Part shown: positions 40,193 to 50,219 of the stretch, one piece after another | Position numbering within the stretch: position 1 is the first letter of the stretch | Layout of the letters: each line of letters opens with the position of its first letter | NCBI GenBank assembly: GCA_934526015.1 | Contig: CAKSZY010000002.1 | Coordinates: forward strand, 62,001-126,000 | DNA length: 64,000 nt | Direction of reading: 5' to 3' | From: an uncultured Dokdonella sp. | Lineage (GTDB): Bacteria > Pseudomonadota > Gammaproteobacteria > Xanthomonadales > Rhodanobacteraceae | The notes under the pieces: model-generated | Databases searched by the model: none | What the model was told of the DNA's origin: nothing | The model's input: the letters and a program-made list of their open reading frames with translations, nothing else | Position numbers and translations under genes: made by a program

Positions 40193-40914
40193 GCCGGCTT
40201 GCGCGCGCAGGCGATGTAGTTGACGGCGACCGAGCGCGTCAACGACGCGCGTCGGGTCAGCGGATTCCAGGCGATGCCGCTGACATCCTCCAGCTCGAGC
40301 CCGGCCGCACGCAGGTCGCCGCCGAGTTCGGCCGGGCGGATGAAGCGTGCGTATTGGTGGGTACCGCGCGGCAACAGCCGCAGCAGGTATTCGGCACCGA
40401 CGATCGCCGCGGCAAACGCCGGCGCGGTGCGGTTGATCGTCGACACGAACAGACGCCCACCCGGTTCGAGCAGGCGCGCGCAGGCGGCGATGACCGCGGC
40501 CGGATCGGGCACGTGTTCGAGCATTTCCATGCAGGTCACCGCGGCAAACGACCCGGGCCGTTCGGCCGCGAGCGTCTCCACCGCCGCTTCGCGGTATTCC
40601 ACCGCAAGGCCACTCTCGTGCAGATGCAGGCGGGCGACGTCGAGCAGGGCCGTGGCCAGGTCGATGCCGGTGACATGGGCGCCGGATGCCGCCAGCGCCT
40701 CGCAGAGCAGGCCGCCGCCGCAACCGACATCGAGCACGCGGGCACCGCGCAGGTCGACGCGCGCGGCGACGTAGTCGTGCCGGACCGGATTGAGGTCGTG
40801 CAGCGCACGCGACTCGCCGTCGGCATCCCACCAGCGGCTGGCCATGCGCTCGAACCGCGCCAGTTCGGCCGGGTCGACGTTGGCCGTGCGCGCGGGGTCG
40901 GCCGATGCGTTCAT
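40189..40914 (-). CDS. ubiG: Ubiquinone O-methyltransferase UbiG
   Basis: UbiG performs both O-methylations in ubiquinone synthesis. The 241-residue product contains the typical N-terminal [20 protein letters not shown] and SAM motif [16 protein letters not shown]. It also has [10 protein letters not shown] and the membrane-binding insert region [20 protein letters not shown]. The gene overlaps its neighbours on both sides by 4 bp, so the block 42813-38703 behaves as one operon. Confidence 0.96.
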   Translation of the reverse strand: MNASADPARTANVDPAELARFERMASRWWDADGESRALHDLNPVRHDYVAARVDLRGARVLDVGCGGGLLCEALAASGAHVTGIDLATALLDVARLHLHESGLAVEYREAAVETLAAERPGSFAAVTCMEMLEHVPDPAAVIAACARLLEPGGRLFVSTINRTAPAFAAAIVGAEYLLRLLPRGTHQYARFIRPAELGGDLRAAGLELEDVSGIAWNPLTRRASLTRSVAVNYIACARKPA

Positions 40915-42236
40915 GCGCCGGCGATCCGCTCGCGCCAGCGCCGTGCGCGGGCCACCAGATCGGCGCTGTCGAGGCCGTCGAGTTCGCGCGCGGCAAGCTT
41001 GCGCCGGCCGGCGATCCAGACGTCACTGACCTGGTGGCGTCCGGCCACGTACACGAGTTGCGAAACGACCTGGTAGATCGGTTGCGTTTCGAGGTCATCG
41101 AGGCGCACGGCTGCCAGGTCGGCCTGCTTGCCAGCCTCGATCGAACCGATCCGCTCGCCCCAGCCGAGCGCGCGCGCCGAACCGAGCGTGGCCGCGCGCA
41201 GCACGGTGGCGGCATCGAGCGCCGCGGCGTTGCCGGCGACGATCTTGCCGACCAGTGCGGCCGTGCGCATTTCCCCGAACAGGTCGAGGTCGTTGTTGGA
41301 GGCGCAGCCATCGGTGCCGATGGCGAGGTTGACGCCGGCGCGCAACAGGGCATCGGCCGGGCACAGGCCGCTGACCAGCTTGAGGTTCGATTCGACGTTG
41401 TGCACGACCGACACGCCGTTCGCGGCGCAGTCGGCGATCTCGGCCTCGACCAGCTGGGTCATGTGCACGGCGATCAGGTGTTCGTTGACGAGGCCGAGGC
41501 GCTTGATGCGCGCAAACGGACGCATGCCATGGTCACGCAGGCTGTCGGCGATCTCGTCGGCGGTTTCGTGCAGGTGCAGGTGCACCGGCAGGTCGAGCTG
41601 GTCGGACAGCAGGCGGATGCGCTCGAAGCTCGCATCCGACACGGTGTAGGGCGCGTGCGGGGCAAAGCTCGTGCCGACCAGCGGATCGCCGTGCAGGTCG
41701 TCGTGCACGGCCAGCGCCTTGTCGAAGTATTCGTCCGGGCTGGCCGCCCACGGCGTCGGGAACTCGATGACCGGCAGGCCGACCAGCGCGCGGAATCCGT
41801 GGCGCCGATAGGTGGCCGCCTGCACGTCGGGGAAGAAGTAGTTCTCGTTGCAGCAGGTGGTGCCGCCGCGGATCATCTCGGCGATCGCCAGTTCGACGCC
41901 GTCGCGGACGAATTCGGGACCGAGCACGCGCGCTTCCGCCGGCCACACGTGTTCCTTCAGCCAGCGCATCAGCGGCAGGTCGTCGGCGAGCCCGCGCATC
42001 AGCGTCATCGGGTTGTGCACGTGGGCGTTGACCAGGCCCGGGATCAGCACGTGTTCGCCGAGTTCGACGCGCTCGCGCGGCGCGTAGCGCGCGCGCGCCT
42101 CGGCCCGCGGCAGCACGGCGACGATGCGATCGCCATCGACGACGACGGCGTGGTCCTCGAGGACCACGCCGTGCGGTTCGACCGGCACGACCCAGCGCGG
42201 CTCGATCGAAAGCCCGACTACCTGCGGTCCGCTCAC
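40911..42236 (-). CDS. mtaD: TRZ/ATZ family hydrolase, MTA/SAH deaminase-like
   Basis: This 441-residue amidohydrolase deaminates 5'-methylthioadenosine or S-adenosylhomocysteine in studied relatives, linking to SAM by-products. It shows [20 protein letters not shown] (HxH ligands), [24 protein letters not shown] and [17 protein letters not shown] with the catalytic Asp. The start is GTG 42236 just after the efp stop. Placement next to ubiG, a SAM-dependent methyltransferase, fits SAH clearance. Substrate preference cannot be settled by sequence alone. Confidence 0.88.
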   Translation of the reverse strand: MSGPQVVGLSIEPRWVVPVEPHGVVLEDHAVVVDGDRIVAVLPRAEARARYAPRERVELGEHVLIPGLVNAHVHNPMTLMRGLADDLPLMRWLKEHVWPAEARVLGPEFVRDGVELAIAEMIRGGTTCCNENYFFPDVQAATYRRHGFRALVGLPVIEFPTPWAASPDEYFDKALAVHDDLHGDPLVGTSFAPHAPYTVSDASFERIRLLSDQLDLPVHLHLHETADEIADSLRDHGMRPFARIKRLGLVNEHLIAVHMTQLVEAEIADCAANGVSVVHNVESNLKLVSGLCPADALLRAGVNLAIGTDGCASNNDLDLFGEMRTAALVGKIVAGNAAALDAATVLRAATLGSARALGWGERIGSIEAGKQADLAAVRLDDLETQPIYQVVSQLVYVAGRHQVSDVWIAGRRKLAARELDGLDSADLVARARRWRERIAGA

Positions 42237-42246
42237 CGGCTTCGCC

Positions 42247-42813
42247 TTACTTGACGCGACCGACGTACTCGCCACTGCGCGTGTCGACCTTGATGACTTC
42301 GCCCTGATTGACGAACAGCGGCACGCGCACGACCGCGCCGGTCTCGAGCTTGGCCGGCTTGCCACCGCCGCCCGAAGTGTCGCCGCGCACGCCCGGGTCG
42401 GTCTCGGTGATGACCAGTTCGACGAAGTTCGGCGGTGCCACCGTCAGCGGCGCGCCGTTCCATAGCGTCACGATGCAGGTCTCGTTGCCCTTCAGCCACT
42501 TGGCGGCGTCCGCCATGGCCTTTTCGTCGGCGCCGATCTGCTCGTGGGTATCCGGGTGCATGAAATGCCAGAACTCGCCGTCCGAATAGAGGAACTCCAT
42601 GTCGGTGTCGATGACGTCGGCGCTTTCCACCGAATCGGTCGACTTCATGGTCATCTCGACCACGCGGCCGGTCTTCAGGTTGCGGAACTTGACGCGCGTG
42701 AACGCCTGTCCCTTGCCCGGCTTGATGTATTCGGTGTCGATGATCGTGCAGGGATAACCATCGACAAGGATCTTCATGCCGTTCTTGACATCGTTCATTC
42801 CATGCGAAGCCAT
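42247..42813 (-). CDS. efp: Elongation factor P
   Basis: EF-P rescues ribosomes stalled at polyproline. The 188-residue product starts [19 protein letters not shown]. Lys34 sits in the loop [12 protein letters not shown], the site of beta-lysylation by EpmA/EpmB. Three beta-barrel domains are present, with the C-terminal [10 protein letters not shown]. epmB lies divergently 91 bp away, as in E. coli; epmA is not in this window. AGGAG precedes the ATG. Confidence 0.98.
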   Translation of the reverse strand: MASHGMNDVKNGMKILVDGYPCTIIDTEYIKPGKGQAFTRVKFRNLKTGRVVEMTMKSTDSVESADVIDTDMEFLYSDGEFWHFMHPDTHEQIGADEKAMADAAKWLKGNETCIVTLWNGAPLTVAPPNFVELVITETDPGVRGDTSGGGGKPAKLETGAVVRVPLFVNQGEVIKVDTRSGEYVGRVK

Positions 42814-42904
42814 GGAGCGCTCCTGTAACGGGAAAAAGTGGGCCGCCGTCGAAAGCGGCTAGAATGCCGGACCCAGCGGCCGGCCGGGCCGGACCCGATC
42901 CGCA

Positions 42905-43924
42905 ATGATACCTGCAAGCCCGCCGATCCCGCACATCCCGCCGCCGAAAACCCCGCGCTGGCAGCAGCTGTGGCGCGAGGCGGTGACCGATCCGCACGAA
43001 CTGCTCGCCCTCGTCGGCCTCGGCGGACGTGCCGGCGAGTTGCTGGCCGGACGCGACACCGGATTCCCGCTGCGCGTCCCGCGCGGCTTCATCGCGCGCA
43101 TGCGCCACGCCGATGCCGACGACCCCCTGCTGCTGCAGGTGCTGCCGCGGCCAGCCGAACTCGACGACGTGCCCGGCTACCGTTTCGATGCGGTCGGCGA
43201 CGCCGACGCACGCACCGCCAGCGGCGTCCTGCAGAAATACGCCGGGCGTGCCCTGTTGATCGCCACCGGCTCGTGCGCGATCCACTGCCGCTACTGCTTC
43301 CGTCGCCATTTTCCCTATGCCGAGGAAACCGCGGCCGCCGGACGCTGGCGCGAGGCGCTCGCCCGGCTCGGCGCGGACGAAACCGTCAGCGAGGTGATCC
43401 TCTCCGGCGGCGATCCGCTGTCGCTGTCGACCGCACGCCTGGCCGAACTCGGCGAGGGTCTGGCCGGCCTGCCGCACATCCGCCGCCTGCGCATCCATAC
43501 GCGCCTGCCGGTGGTGCTGCCGGAGCGCGTCGACGGCGAACTGCTCGACTGGCTGGCCGGCCTCGAACTCGAGCGCGTCATCGTCCTGCATGCCAACCAC
43601 GCCAACGAACTCGACCATGCCGTCGCCGAGGCCTGCCTGCGCCTGCGCGCGAGCGGGGCGCTGCTGCTGAACCAGGCGGTGCTGCTGCGCGGAGTCAACG
43701 ACGACGTCGATACCCTTGCCGATCTTTCCAACCGCCTGATGGCGTGCGGCGTCCTGCCCTACTACCTGCATCAGCTCGACCGCGTCGCCGGCGCCGCCGC
43801 GTTCGAGGTCGACGACGCGCACGCGCGGCAACTGGCCGAGGGGCTGCGCGCCCGCCTGCCGGGCTACCTGGTGCCGCGCCTCGTCCGCGAGATCGCCGGA
43901 GCGGACGCCAAGACCCCGCTGTGA
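42905..43924 (+). CDS. epmB: EF-P beta-lysylation protein EpmB (lysine 2,3-aminomutase family)
   Basis: EpmB converts lysine to (R)-beta-lysine, which EpmA attaches to Lys34 of EF-P. The 339-residue radical-SAM/PLP protein has the cluster motif CAIHCRYCFRRHFPY, GGDPLS in VILSGGDPLSLS, and HANHANEL, with the PLP Lys expected near the C-terminus. The N-terminal WQQLWREAVTDP is typical. A -10-like TAGAAT lies about 40 bp upstream. Divergent pairing with efp supports the function. Confidence 0.95.
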   Translation: MIPASPPIPHIPPPKTPRWQQLWREAVTDPHELLALVGLGGRAGELLAGRDTGFPLRVPRGFIARMRHADADDPLLLQVLPRPAELDDVPGYRFDAVGDADARTASGVLQKYAGRALLIATGSCAIHCRYCFRRHFPYAEETAAAGRWREALARLGADETVSEVILSGGDPLSLSTARLAELGEGLAGLPHIRRLRIHTRLPVVLPERVDGELLDWLAGLELERVIVLHANHANELDHAVAEACLRLRASGALLLNQAVLLRGVNDDVDTLADLSNRLMACGVLPYYLHQLDRVAGAAAFEVDDAHARQLAEGLRARLPGYLVPRLVREIAGADAKTPL

Positions 43925-44213
43925 TCCACCTTCCATGGAAATCCACGCAAATCCCGACTGGCGCGTATGGAAATGCCGGATTGAATCCGGTACAAACCCG
44001 AAGCCGTCACGCCCTCGAGCCTGCCGGACGTTGGTGGACGCGGCGCAGGTCCGCGGTGCGGAGCGGTTTTCCGGCGATTCACCGGCCCAGGGACCATCCG
44101 GGCCGGCGGGCCCGGAACCCCGACCGGACCGCGGCTCGCAGCCCGGGCCGCCAGGGTCCGCCCGCCTCCGGCCTGGCGACACCCCTGCGGCGCACCCCTG
44201 AACGCGCGGACCC

Positions 44214-46292
44214 ATGAGCAAACAAGACAATGTGATCAAGCTGTTGCTGATCGAGGATGCGGTCGACGAGGCCGAGCAACTCATCAGCATGCTGCGCAAC
44301 GGCGGCATCGCCGTGCGCCCCGCACGTGCCACCCATGAAGCCGAACTGCAGGAACAGCTCGAGCGCCACACCCCCGATCTCGTCCTCATCAACCTGCGCA
44401 GCCGCGAGCTGCCGTTGAAGACCTGCGCCGAGGCCGCCGAACGCAGCGGCAAGGACATCGCCCTGGTCGGCTACGGCAACGACGTCTCCGACGACGACAT
44501 CGTCGATGCCTATCGCACCGGCGTGCGCGCCTACGCCTTGCGTACCAAGGCCGAACACATCCAGATGGTGGTGCGTCGCGAGTTCGAGGCACTGACCACG
44601 CGGCGCGGCGTGCGCCGGCTGGAAAACGCCCTGCGCGAATCGGAGCGGCGCTGCAGCGCCCTGCTCGACTCCTCGCGCGACCCGATCGCCTACGTGCACG
44701 AAGGCATGCACGTGCGCGCCAATCGCGCCTACCTGGAAACCTTCGGCTTCGAGGACTTTGAAGAGATCGAGGGCGTGTCGATCCTCGACCTCGTGGCCAG
44801 CGAGGACGCCGACGACTTCAAGACCCTGCTGAAGAAGCTCTCCAAGGGCGAGAAGCCGCCGCAGCGTCTCAACCTCAAGGCGCGCCGCGGCGACGGCGCC
44901 ACCTTCGACGCGACGATGGAGTTCGCCGAGGCGAACTTCGAGGGCGAACCCTGCCAGCAGATCACCTTCCGCCAGCAGGTGCTCGACGAGAATCTCGCCG
45001 GCGAACTCGATGCGCTGCGCACCAAGGATCTCGTCACCGACCTCTACAACCGCCAGCACCTGCTGGTCGAACTCGATCGCGCGACCGCGGCCGCGGCCGG
45101 CGGCAAGACCGACCAGGCCCTGCTGCTGATCGAACCGGACAACTTCAAGCACGTGCTCGACGGCATCGGCCTCGGCAATACCGACCTGCTGCTCGGCGAC
45201 ATGGCGAGCCTGCTGCGCCGGCATCTGCGCGACGCCGACGTGGCCGCCCGCCTCGGTGACCACACCTTCGCGATCATCGCCGTCAACCGCTCCGCCGAGG
45301 ATGTGCGCCAGCTGGCCGAAACGCTGCGCAAGGCGTTCGAGGAGCGCATCTTCGAGGTCGGCAAGCAGTCGATCAGCCTGACCGTCGGCATCGGCGGCAG
45401 CCTGGTCGGCGAGAAGAATGCCAACGGCACCGTGGTGATCGACCAGGCCACCGCGTCGCTGCGCGCGACCGAGGCCGAGGGCGGCAACCGCGTGCGCATC
45501 TTCGACCCCGCCGCCCAGGACAAGGCGGACGCCGAGAAGACCCGCCACTGGATCGCGCTCATCAAGGATGCGCTGGCCAACGACGGCTTCCTGCTCTACT
45601 ACCAGCCGATCATCAGCCTGCAAGGCGCCGAGGGCGAGTTCTACGAGATCCTGCTGCGCATGAAGGGCCCGAAGGGCGAGATCATGCCGGGCTTCTTCCT
45701 GCCGATCGCCGAAAGCAACGGCCTGATGCCGGCGATCGACCGCTGGGTCATCGTCAATGCCATGCGCGCGCTGGCCGAACGCGAACAGGCCGGGCGCAGG
45801 ACCACGTTCTTCATCAAGCTCACCCCGCAGTCGCTCGACGACCAGGGCCTGCTGCCGTGGCTCGCCCAGCAATTGAAGAACACGCGCCTGCGCGGCGATG
45901 CGCTCGTGTTCGAGATGCCGGAAAGCAAGGTCGTGACCAGCCTCAAGCCGGCTCGTGCCTTCCTCAAGGGTCTCGAGCAGCTGCACTGCGGTTTCGCCCT
46001 CGAGCAGTTCGGTTCCGGGCTCAACTCGTTCCAGCTGCTCAAGCACATCCCCGCGCACTATCTCAAGGTCGACCGCAGCTTCATGGCCGAACTGCCGAAG
46101 AACAAGGACAACCAGGAACGCATCAAGGCGATCTGCGAACAGGCGCGCAACGCCGGCAAGCTGACCGTCGCCGAGTTCGTCGAGGACGCGGCGAGCATGT
46201 CGATCCTGTTCACCTGCGGGGTCAACTTCGTGCAGGGCAACTTCCTGCAGGAGCCCGAACAGGTGATGTCCTACGAGTTCGGCAACGGCTGA
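44214..46292 (+). CDS. fimX: FimX-like c-di-GMP effector: REC-PAS-GGDEF-EAL, catalytically degenerate
   Basis: At 692 residues this has the size and domain order of FimX, the c-di-GMP-binding regulator of type IV pili in Pseudomonas and Xanthomonas. The REC domain (1-125) has Asn60 (LVLINL) where the phosphorylated Asp should be. PAS is at about 140-250. The GGDEF-like domain (about 255-420) reads RLGDHTFAII at the active loop. The EAL-like domain (about 435-690) shows EILLRM instead of EALLR, KLTPQSL instead of NxS, and EQFGSG instead of DDFGTG, while LKVDRSF is kept. Neither synthesis nor hydrolysis is expected; c-di-GMP binding is. No pilus genes are nearby. A 289-bp gap without a recognisable gene precedes it. 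Confidence 0.88.
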   Translation: MSKQDNVIKLLLIEDAVDEAEQLISMLRNGGIAVRPARATHEAELQEQLERHTPDLVLINLRSRELPLKTCAEAAERSGKDIALVGYGNDVSDDDIVDAYRTGVRAYALRTKAEHIQMVVRREFEALTTRRGVRRLENALRESERRCSALLDSSRDPIAYVHEGMHVRANRAYLETFGFEDFEEIEGVSILDLVASEDADDFKTLLKKLSKGEKPPQRLNLKARRGDGATFDATMEFAEANFEGEPCQQITFRQQVLDENLAGELDALRTKDLVTDLYNRQHLLVELDRATAAAAGGKTDQALLLIEPDNFKHVLDGIGLGNTDLLLGDMASLLRRHLRDADVAARLGDHTFAIIAVNRSAEDVRQLAETLRKAFEERIFEVGKQSISLTVGIGGSLVGEKNANGTVVIDQATASLRATEAEGGNRVRIFDPAAQDKADAEKTRHWIALIKDALANDGFLLYYQPIISLQGAEGEFYEILLRMKGPKGEIMPGFFLPIAESNGLMPAIDRWVIVNAMRALAEREQAGRRTTFFIKLTPQSLDDQGLLPWLAQQLKNTRLRGDALVFEMPESKVVTSLKPARAFLKGLEQLHCGFALEQFGSGLNSFQLLKHIPAHYLKVDRSFMAELPKNKDNQERIKAICEQARNAGKLTVAEFVEDAASMSILFTCGVNFVQGNFLQEPEQVMSYEFGNG

Positions 46293-46329
46293 CCGTCGCG
46301 CCGGTCCGGCAATGAAAAAGGCCCCGGGA

Positions 46330-46645
46330 CAAAGCGGTCAGCCGAGCAAGCTCGACTCTACAAAAGCCCGCACGATTGAACGCTTCTGTAGAGCGGAGCT
46401 CGCTCCGCATGCTCTTGCGCCTCCGATCAACGCCTCAGCCGAGCAAGCTTGGCTCTACAAAAGCCGTGTGGGCGAAATTCCGTTCGCCCTGAGGTATCGA
46501 AGGGTGAACGACACTCTCGCGAGGATTCCCGCCATTCGAGGGTGAATGCACCTGCCCTGGCGTATCGAATCGAGCCGGTTCTTGCGACTCCGTTGCGTTC
46601 GTCCTTCGATCAGAACTTGTCCCCGGACTCGATCCGGGGACGAAC
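46330..46645. repeat. Cluster of dispersed palindromic repeats between fimX and htpX
   Basis: The 420-bp gap contains no gene. It holds two AGCCGAGCAAGCTYGRCTCTAC-type units (about 46332-46355 and 46436-46459) and a palindrome TAGAGCGGAGCTCGCTCCGC (46389-46408). There is also a hairpin CGTTCGCCCT...AGGGTGAACG (46481-46510) and GTCCCCGG-ACTCGAT-CCGGGGAC (46619-46641). Positions 46430-46457 are an exact 28-bp reverse complement of 50321-50348. Such intergenic units between convergent genes resemble REP/BIME-like elements; the lineage family is not identified. Confidence 0.8.
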
Positions 46646-46712
46646 GCCGGGACTCCCGCACGTTTCCGCGAAGAGCGATTTTTGCTTGCGCGTCGCCCCG
46701 CCCGGCGGCCGC

Positions 46713-47588
46713 TCAGCGCGCGCCGCGCAGTGCGGCGATCCGCTCCTCGATCGGCGGATGGCTGGAGAACAGCTTGCGCACGCCACCGCCGGCGATGCCG
46801 AAGGCCTGGATGGCCTGCGGCAGCGAGTTCTCGCCACGATTCGAATCGAGCCGGGCCAGCGCCGCAATCATCTTGTCCTTGCCGGCGATGCGCGCGCTGC
46901 CGGCATCGGCGCGGAACTCGCGCCAGCGCGAGAACGCCATGACGATCATCGAGGCGAAGATGCCGAGGACGAACTGCAGCACCAGCACGATCGCGAAATA
47001 GGCAATGCCGTTGCCGCTTTCGCGGTTGCCGCTGATGGCGCGGTCGATGACCGTGCCGATGATGCGGGCGAGGAAGATCACGAAGGTGTTCACCACGCCC
47101 TGGATCAGGGTCATCGTCACCATGTCGCCATTGGCGACGTGGCTGACCTCGTGGGCGAGCACGGCCTCGACCTCGTCCTTGTTCATCTGCTGCAGGAGGC
47201 CGGTGCTGACCGCCACCAGCGCGTTGTTGCGGGTCGGCCCGGTGGCGAACGCGTTCATCTCCGGGGCGTCATAGATCGCCACTTCCGGCATGCGGATGCC
47301 GGATTTCTCGGCCTGGCGACGCACGGTGTCGACCAGCCAGGCTTCGGTCGGGTTGGCCGGGCTGGTTATGACGTGGGCGCGGGTCTGCCACTTGGCCACC
47401 CATTTCGAGATCGCCAGCGAGATCAGCGAGCCGCTGAAGCCGACGATCGCCGACATGATCAGCAGGCCCTGGTAGTTGATGCCGCCGTTGCGGTAGGTGT
47501 AGGTGTCGATGCCGAACAGCTTGACGATGATCGACAGCAGGGCGATCACGGCGAGGTTGGTCAGGACGAACAGGACGATGCGACGCAT
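46713..47588 (-). CDS. htpX: Membrane-bound zinc metalloprotease HtpX
   Basis: HtpX is an M48B inner-membrane protease that degrades misfolded membrane proteins under envelope stress. The 291-residue product starts MRRIVLFVLTNLAVIALL and has four predicted transmembrane helices. The zinc site is HEVSH in AVLAHEVSHVANGDMV, with a further Glu in WREFRADAGSARI. It ends SSHPPIEERIAALRGAR as usual. A start five codons upstream is possible. It is transcribed divergently from gluQ. Confidence 0.96.
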   Translation of the reverse strand: MRRIVLFVLTNLAVIALLSIIVKLFGIDTYTYRNGGINYQGLLIMSAIVGFSGSLISLAISKWVAKWQTRAHVITSPANPTEAWLVDTVRRQAEKSGIRMPEVAIYDAPEMNAFATGPTRNNALVAVSTGLLQQMNKDEVEAVLAHEVSHVANGDMVTMTLIQGVVNTFVIFLARIIGTVIDRAISGNRESGNGIAYFAIVLVLQFVLGIFASMIVMAFSRWREFRADAGSARIAGKDKMIAALARLDSNRGENSLPQAIQAFGIAGGGVRKLFSSHPPIEERIAALRGAR

Positions 47589-47768
47589 GGGTTCCTCGCT
47601 CACGGCTGGGGTCGGGTACGTTATCGCAGGTTGGCCGGGCGCAGTCGACCGCTCCGCGGCATGCTCCGCAAGCTTGGGTAGACTGCCGCTTTTTCAAGCG
47701 GATGCGCCTGCAATGGCCTTCGACCCGCCCGGACCGGGCAAGTTCGCCGCAAGCGGCCGGCGACGCCG

Positions 47769-48644
47769 ATGAACGGCTACCGCGGCCGCTTCGCCCCGTC
47801 CCCGAGCGGCCCCCTGCATTTCGGCTCCCTCGTCGCCGCCCTCGGCAGCTGGCTGCGTGCGCGCGCCGCCGGCGGACGCTGGCTCGTGCGCATCGAGGAC
47901 CTCGACCGCGCACGCTGCTCGCCGCGATGGACCACGGACATCCTCGCCACGCTCGCTGCGTTCGGCCTCGAGGCCGACGAGCCGGTGGTCCTCCAGTCCG
48001 CGCGCGAGTCGCTGTACGAAGCCGCCCTCGCCCGCCTGCGCGAGGCCGGTCACGCCTATCCGTGTGCCTGCAGCCGCAGCGACCTGGAAGCGTTTGCCGG
48101 CCTGCATCCGCAGTCCTGCGTGCGGACGGCCGAAGCCGGACAGCCGGTCGCCTGGCGACTGCGCGTGCCCGACGGCCGCATCGCCTTCGACGATCGCGTC
48201 TGCGGTCCTGTCGAACAAGCATTGCGCGGCAGCGTCGGCGACTTCGTCCTGCGCCGCGCCAATGGCGAGTACACCTACCAGCTCGCCGTCGTCGTCGACG
48301 ACGCCGCCCAGGGCATCAGCGAAGTCGTGCGCGGCGCCGACCTGCTTGACTCGACGCCGCGGCAGATCCTGCTGCGCAACCTGCTCGGCTTGCCCGACAC
48401 CGGCTGGCTGCACTTGCCGCTGGTGCTCGACGCCGCCGGCCGCAAACTCGCCAAGCGCGATGCCGCCCACCCGCTCGATCCGGCCGACCCGCTGCCTGCC
48501 CTGCACCGGGCGCTCGCCGTGCTCGGCCAGCCGCTGCCGGCCGCGGCGTCGCTGGACGCCATCCTCGCCGCCGCCATTGCCGGATTCGACATCGCCCGCA
48601 TTCCGCGCAGCATTCACCTGCATGCCGCAATGCAAGACGACTAA
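47769..48644 (+). CDS. gluQ: Glutamyl-Q tRNA(Asp) synthetase
   Basis: GluQ-RS attaches glutamate to queuosine 34 of tRNA-Asp. The 291-residue product resembles the catalytic core of GluRS without the anticodon-binding domain. It has RFAPSPSGPLHFGSLVAALG (the HIGH-like motif), VRIEDLDRARC, a zinc-site candidate CACSRSDLE with a later Cys, and GRKLAKRDAA (KMSKS-like). E. coli has gluQ downstream of dksA; here it stands alone. queC and queE, which make the queuosine precursor, are at 56487-57896. Confidence 0.94.
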   Translation: MNGYRGRFAPSPSGPLHFGSLVAALGSWLRARAAGGRWLVRIEDLDRARCSPRWTTDILATLAAFGLEADEPVVLQSARESLYEAALARLREAGHAYPCACSRSDLEAFAGLHPQSCVRTAEAGQPVAWRLRVPDGRIAFDDRVCGPVEQALRGSVGDFVLRRANGEYTYQLAVVVDDAAQGISEVVRGADLLDSTPRQILLRNLLGLPDTGWLHLPLVLDAAGRKLAKRDAAHPLDPADPLPALHRALAVLGQPLPAAASLDAILAAAIAGFDIARIPRSIHLHAAMQDD

Positions 48645-48814
48645 TACCGGCCAGCGCGGCAGAATCACCTGAATGCGCCGGGCATCAGGGGCTGATCGGA
48701 GTGACGGCGGATCGAAACCGGCCGCACCGACCGGACCGCGTGAAGAATCGTTCACCCACCCTTTCCCCGGCCGCGCGAGCTCCCGGCACACCTTCTTCGA
48801 CAAGGAGTAACGAC

Positions 48815-49555
48815 ATGACTTCTCGGGTTGCACTCGTCACCGGCGGCATCGGCGGCATCGGCACGGCGATTTGCCGGCATCTCGCCCAGGCCGGCCACAA
48901 GGTCGTGACCAACTATCGCGACGAGGCGAAGGCGAAGGCCTGGCAGGGTGCGCAGAAGGCCGACGGCTTCGACTTTGCCATCGTCCAGGGCGACGTCTCC
49001 GACACCGCCGGCGCCGAGGCGATGGTCAAGGCGGCGGAAGCGCAGCTCGGCGGCATCGAGATCCTCGTCAACAACGCCGGCATCACCCGCGACACCACCT
49101 TCCACAAGATGTCGGCCCTGCAGTGGCAGGAAGTCATCAACACCAACCTCAACTCCTGCTACAACGTGACGCGCCCGCTGATCGAAGGCATGCGCGAGCG
49201 CAAGTGGGGCCGCATCGTGCAGATCAGTTCGATCAACGGCCAGAAGGGCCAGTACGGGCAGGCCAACTACGCGGCCTCGAAGGCCGGCATGCACGGCTTC
49301 ACCATCTCGCTGGCGCAGGAGAACGCGAAGTTCGGCATCACCGTGAACACGGTTTCCCCCGGCTACGTGCTGACCGAAATGGTGCGCGCGGTCCCCGAAG
49401 ACGTGCGCGCCAAGATTGCCGCGCAGATCCCGGTCGGCCGCCTCGGCGAGCCGGAAGAAATCGCCTACGCGGTCGGCTTCCTCGCCGACGAGCGCGCCTC
49501 GTGGATCACCGGCGCCAACCTGTCGATCAATGGTGGCCATTACATGGGCTGGTGA
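48815..49555 (+). CDS. phbB: Acetoacetyl-CoA reductase (PhbB type), copy 1
   Basis: PhbB reduces acetoacetyl-CoA to (R)-3-hydroxybutyryl-CoA with NADPH for polyhydroxybutyrate. The 246-residue SDR has TGGIGGIGTAICRHLAQAG, VNNAGITRDTTFHKM, ISSINGQKGQYGQANYAASK with Ser, Tyr and Lys of the catalytic triad, and the C-terminal NGGHYMGW typical of PhbB. AAGGAG seven bases before the ATG fixes the start. phaR and a second copy follow. Confidence 0.92.
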   Translation: MTSRVALVTGGIGGIGTAICRHLAQAGHKVVTNYRDEAKAKAWQGAQKADGFDFAIVQGDVSDTAGAEAMVKAAEAQLGGIEILVNNAGITRDTTFHKMSALQWQEVINTNLNSCYNVTRPLIEGMRERKWGRIVQISSINGQKGQYGQANYAASKAGMHGFTISLAQENAKFGITVNTVSPGYVLTEMVRAVPEDVRAKIAAQIPVGRLGEPEEIAYAVGFLADERASWITGANLSINGGHYMGW

Positions 49556-49726
49556 GGCAGTCTTTCCCGGTTGCGGCGCGCCGCTTGTCGCGCCGCAGTC
49601 GATTGCCCCGGCTGACCGCCAGGGGCATCGCGCGTCGCCGCGGCAACAAGCCATGTCCGCGATTCCAGGGCCATGCTGCGCAGCATGAAACTGGTGCGCC
49701 GCGTCACGATCTGTTAGCGTGCGCGC

Positions 49727-50212
49727 ATGAGCCAGACCCGAATCATCAAGAAGTACCCGAACCGTCGCCTCTACGACACCGAGATCTCGAGCTACATCAC
49801 CCTCGAGGAAGTCCGGCAGCTCGTCGTCGACGGCGAGACCTTCGAAGTCCGCGATGCCAAGAGCGGCGAGGATCTGACGCGCTCGGTGCTGCTGCAGATC
49901 ATCTCCGATCACGAAGAACGCGGGCAGCCGATGTTCACGACGCAGCTGCTGTCGCAGATCATCCGCTTCTACGGCGATTCGCTGCAGGGGTTCATGGGCA
50001 GCTATCTGGAAAAAAGCCTGCAGGTCTTCCTTGACCAGCAGCAGCAGTTCCGCAGCCAGCTCAACAACATGATGGGGCGCACGCCCTGGTCGATGCTCAA
50101 CGACATGACCGAGCGCAACATGGACGCGTGGAAGTCGATGCAGCAGAACTTCCTCAACGCCGCCGCCAGCCGCGCGCGCGAAGACGACGCCGGCACGCGC
50201 TCGAAGAAGTGA
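49727..50212 (+). CDS. phaR: Polyhydroxyalkanoate synthesis repressor PhaR
   Basis: PhaR is a DNA- and PHB-binding repressor of phasin and PHA genes. The 161-residue product has the N-terminal DNA-binding domain IIKKYPNRRLYDTEISSYI, the PHB_acc region around LLSQIIRFYGDSLQGFMGSY, and a C-terminal helical tail (MTERNMDAWKSMQQNFL). Its position between two phbB-type genes agrees with the role. No phasin or PHA synthase gene is in the window. Confidence 0.94.
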   Translation: MSQTRIIKKYPNRRLYDTEISSYITLEEVRQLVVDGETFEVRDAKSGEDLTRSVLLQIISDHEERGQPMFTTQLLSQIIRFYGDSLQGFMGSYLEKSLQVFLDQQQQFRSQLNNMMGRTPWSMLNDMTERNMDAWKSMQQNFLNAAASRAREDDAGTRSKK

Positions 50213-50219
50213 CGCGCGG

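Noticed and set aside
44079..46058. Minus-strand open frame of about 660 codons
   Set aside because: Antisense of fimX, which has recognisable REC, PAS, GGDEF-like and EAL-like domains.
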